Below, piece after piece: positions 62,100-64,000 of a stretch of DNA of 64,000 bases. The DNA is from Synergistaceae bacterium (GTDB taxonomy: Bacteria > Synergistota > Synergistia > Synergistales > Aminobacteriaceae), in NCBI GenBank assembly GCA_018436725.1, contig JAHDKT010000008.1:124001-188000 (forward strand), read 5' to 3'. Positions within the stretch are counted from its first letter, which is position 1. Every line of letters starts with the position of its first letter. The notes below the pieces were generated by a model. That model was given only the letters and a program-made list of their open reading frames with translations, had not been told where the DNA came from and did not search any database. Position numbers and translations under genes: made by a program.

Positions 62100-63290
62100 A
62101 TGCAAAAGAACAGAATGCGCGTGCTCGCGGAAGCGATGGAGGAAGAGATGATCGCGCTGCGCCGTCGCTTGCACGCCTGTGCGGAACTCGATTTCGACCT
62201 GGATCGTACGGTTGGGATCGTGGAGGAGCGGCTCGCCGAACTCGATATCGAGAATCGCCGCGTCGCGGGTACCGGCGTTGCGGCAAGGCTCCGGGGAAGG
62301 TTTGGAAACGCTTCCGTGCTGCTGCGTGCGGATATGGATGCGTTGCCTCTGCGGGAGGAGGCCGATGTTCCGTGGCGCTCGAAGAACGAAGGCGCGATGC
62401 ATGCGTGCGGGCACGATGCGCATACGGCATGCCTTCTAGGGGCGGCTTCGTTGCTGCGGAAGCTGGAGGATACGCTCCCCTGCGACGTGCTGCTGGTCTT
62501 CCAACCGGCGGAGGAGACGTCCGGAGGCGCGCTTCCGATGCTCTCGGAGGGACTTCTCGACGGAGCGGACGTAGGGGCCGCGTTCGCGCTTCATTGCGAC
62601 CCGTCGCTTCCCGCAGGGAAGTTCGGCGTGCACCGAGGCGCCTGCCGAGCGGCCTCCGACATGTTCGACTGCGCTGTGCGGGGGCGCGGGACGCACGGCG
62701 CGGAGCCGCACAGGGGGGACGACGTGATCGCGATCGCCTGCAGAACGATCGACGCGCTGCATCAGCTCGTGGGCAGAGTCGTCGAGCCATCGGAGCCTGC
62801 GGTGATCTCCATAGGTTCCTTTCATGCGGGGACTGCGCGGAACATTCTCCCCGAAAGGGCCGAGTTCTCCGGTATCCTGCGGACGCTGGACCAGGAGACG
62901 CGGATCGGGCTGAAAGCGAAGATTCGGAGGACGGTGATGAACATCCCGGATGTCCTCGGCGCCGTGGGGGAGGTGCGCTTCACCGAGGGGTATCCCGCGC
63001 TGGTGAACGATCATGAACTGGCCGACCTTGTCGGCGTCGCCGTTTCGGATCTTTTCGGTCCGGAGGCCCTTGTTCGCCTGACGAAGCCGAGCATGGGCGT
63101 GGACGATTTCTCGTATTTCAGCGCTCGCGTGCCGGGGTGCTACTTCATGCTGGGCACGGGGCACGGCGACGGGCGGGACGAGCCGCCTCTCCACAGTCCG
63201 CGCTTCAACCCCGACGAAAGGGCCGTCGCTTTCGGGGCGGCGCTCCTCGCGGAGATCGCCGTTCGCGCGGGAGAGCGTCACCAGAAGTAG
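62100..63290 (+). CDS. M20 family metallo-amidohydrolase
   Basis: A 396-aa zinc-dependent amidohydrolase of the M20D branch (hippurate hydrolase/N-acyl-amino-acid deacylase type). Motifs are RRRLHACAELDFD, LLRADMDALPL, HACGHDAHTACLLGAA (Cys and His ligands), VFQPAEETSGGA, ALHCDPSLPAG and SMGVDDFSYF near the C-terminus. It probably cleaves N-acyl or N-aroyl amino acids, in line with amino-acid fermentation; the substrate is inferred. The ATG 62100 has GAAGGGG upstream; earlier in-frame starts at 62019 and 62076 are poorer. The 3' end overlaps the convergent HD gene by 13 nt. Confidence 0.92.
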   Translation: MQKNRMRVLAEAMEEEMIALRRRLHACAELDFDLDRTVGIVEERLAELDIENRRVAGTGVAARLRGRFGNASVLLRADMDALPLREEADVPWRSKNEGAMHACGHDAHTACLLGAASLLRKLEDTLPCDVLLVFQPAEETSGGALPMLSEGLLDGADVGAAFALHCDPSLPAGKFGVHRGACRAASDMFDCAVRGRGTHGAEPHRGDDVIAIACRTIDALHQLVGRVVEPSEPAVISIGSFHAGTARNILPERAEFSGILRTLDQETRIGLKAKIRRTVMNIPDVLGAVGEVRFTEGYPALVNDHELADLVGVAVSDLFGPEALVRLTKPSMGVDDFSYFSARVPGCYFMLGTGHGDGRDEPPLHSPRFNPDERAVAFGAALLAEIAVRAGERHQK

Positions 63291-64000
63291 TCGAAGAGCT
63301 GCCCCATCGGGAAACCCGAGATCACGGAGCGGCTGAAGCGCGAGTAGAGGTTGCGTTTGCCGTCCGCGAGCGCCTGCGGGGCCACTCCGAGCCGTATGGA
63401 GAGGGACGCCTCCATGTAGGCGGAGAGCTTGTCGCACGCCTCTATGACGCGCCCGTCGATCGGGTCGAGGGTATCCGTATTCTGTTCCTCGGAAAGATCG
63501 TGTTGGAGAATGACCGGCGACGTCGAGCCGTGCGGGCGTATCTTGCAGGCGAACTCGTCCTCGGTGAAGTAGCGTATCTCGTCGCGCCACGCTTCGGGGA
63601 GCAGGGGAAGAATGCGCTCCTCCATCGCCTGCTTCTCCAGCTGCTTGATCAGCTCGTCGAGTCCCGCGACGGAGTTTTTCACCGGCGAGATGATGTCGCG
63701 GGTGAGCACCTCGGGGAGATCGTGAAGGAGCCCGCCGAAGAAGTTGTTGTATCTCCTGCGAGGGCATGCGCCGATCTCCATGGAGACGAAATAGGAGAGT
63801 ATGGCGACGAAGAGCAGATGACCGAGAACGGAGGTTTGAGGGATCCTCGGCGTCTGCGCCCACCGCTTCTGGAAACCGAGCTGCCCCACCAGCGAGAGGA
63901 AACCCCAAAGCCCCATGTCGCGATCCGGTAGATCGCGAGCGGCGAGAATCTCGTCCACCGCCCGCAGGTCGCGGTGCTCGTTGATCTGGCGCGAGATCTC
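63278..64000 (-). CDS. HD-domain hydrolase (5' end outside window)
   Basis: The last 240 residues of an HD-domain phosphohydrolase; the frame is open to position 64000, so the start lies beyond the window. A ligand helix VLGHLLFVAILSYFVSME supplies His, GGLLHDLPEVLTRDIISPVK gives the HD pair, and a later EACDKLSAYMEASLSIRLG supplies the distal Asp. This resembles 5'-nucleotidase-like HD proteins (YfbR-like), but the length is greater and the substrate unknown. The 3' end overlaps the convergent M20 gene. Confidence 0.82.
   Translation of the reverse strand, partial: EISRQINEHRDLRAVDEILAARDLPDRDMGLWGFLSLVGQLGFQKRWAQTPRIPQTSVLGHLLFVAILSYFVSMEIGACPRRRYNNFFGGLLHDLPEVLTRDIISPVKNSVAGLDELIKQLEKQAMEERILPLLPEAWRDEIRYFTEDEFACKIRPHGSTSPVILQHDLSEEQNTDTLDPIDGRVIEACDKLSAYMEASLSIRLGVAPQALADGKRNLYSRFSRSVISGFPMGQLFDYFW

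Overview
The window looks like a chromosomal segment from a member of the phylum Synergistota. The best evidence is five exported peptidases (47.2-57.1 kb) that all end in a Gly-rich tail with one cysteine, a hydrophobic stretch and terminal basic residues, which is the Synergist-CTERM sorting-signal pattern. High G+C, two complete TRAP transporters, a clostridial-type ferredoxin and an apparent selenoprotein fit an anaerobic, amino-acid and organic-acid using Gram-negative-type bacterium. I do not name a genus. No tRNA, rRNA, IS element or CRISPR array was seen.

Layout. 1-1.34 kb: 5' part of trpB (minus strand) behind a complete trp attenuator (promoter, leader peptide with four consecutive Trp codons, antiterminator, two terminators). 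1.45-2.86 kb: ogt and a DUF1848 gene. 3.0-9.6 kb: three exported proteins (an NTF2-like protein, a phospholipase C/S1-P1-type zinc protein with a PKD-like domain, and a beta-propeller protein) plus a small membrane protein. Two of the exported proteins share a helical repeat. 9.6-13.2 kb: creatininase-family hydrolase and TRAP transporter dctPQM. 13.2-15.2 kb: an unusual structured leader with a tiny gene, a DUF1294 protein and an MBL-fold hydrolase. 15.2-20.5 kb: aldose 1-epimerase and a ChvE/GguAB-type multiple-sugar ABC transporter, divergent from an IclR regulator. 20.6-29.8 kb: IclR regulator, second TRAP transporter and a full NAD-linked 2-oxoacid dehydrogenase complex (E2, PPC-domain protein, E1 alpha, E1 beta, E3), which reads as one uptake-and-oxidation unit.

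30-40 kb: large unknown membrane-associated protein, YbjQ-family protein, two MFS transporters, ferredoxin, gpsA, an orphan DegS-like histidine kinase and typA. 40.3-46.8 kb: EAL-CBS-GGDEF protein overlapping a chemotaxis receptor, a thioredoxin-like protein, an unknown gene and a DUF72 gene. 46.84-47.2 kb: a gene-free stretch holding a strong promoter, a roughly 215-nt RNA closed by a long stem, and tandem terminators; this is a candidate noncoding RNA I cannot assign to a class.

47.2-57.6 kb: the most distinctive region, a same-strand cluster of three subtilases (S8), two papain-like peptidases (C1), a chagasin-type cysteine-protease inhibitor and a stand-alone subtilase-propeptide-like protein, all with export signals. 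57.7-60.2 kb: lemA and a DUF2207 membrane protein. 60.3-62.0 kb: nitroreductase, CcdA and an exported thioredoxin whose active site reads Sec-Pro-Ala-Cys through an in-frame UGA with a SECIS-like hairpin just downstream. 62.1-64 kb: M20 amidohydrolase and the 3' part of an HD-domain gene.
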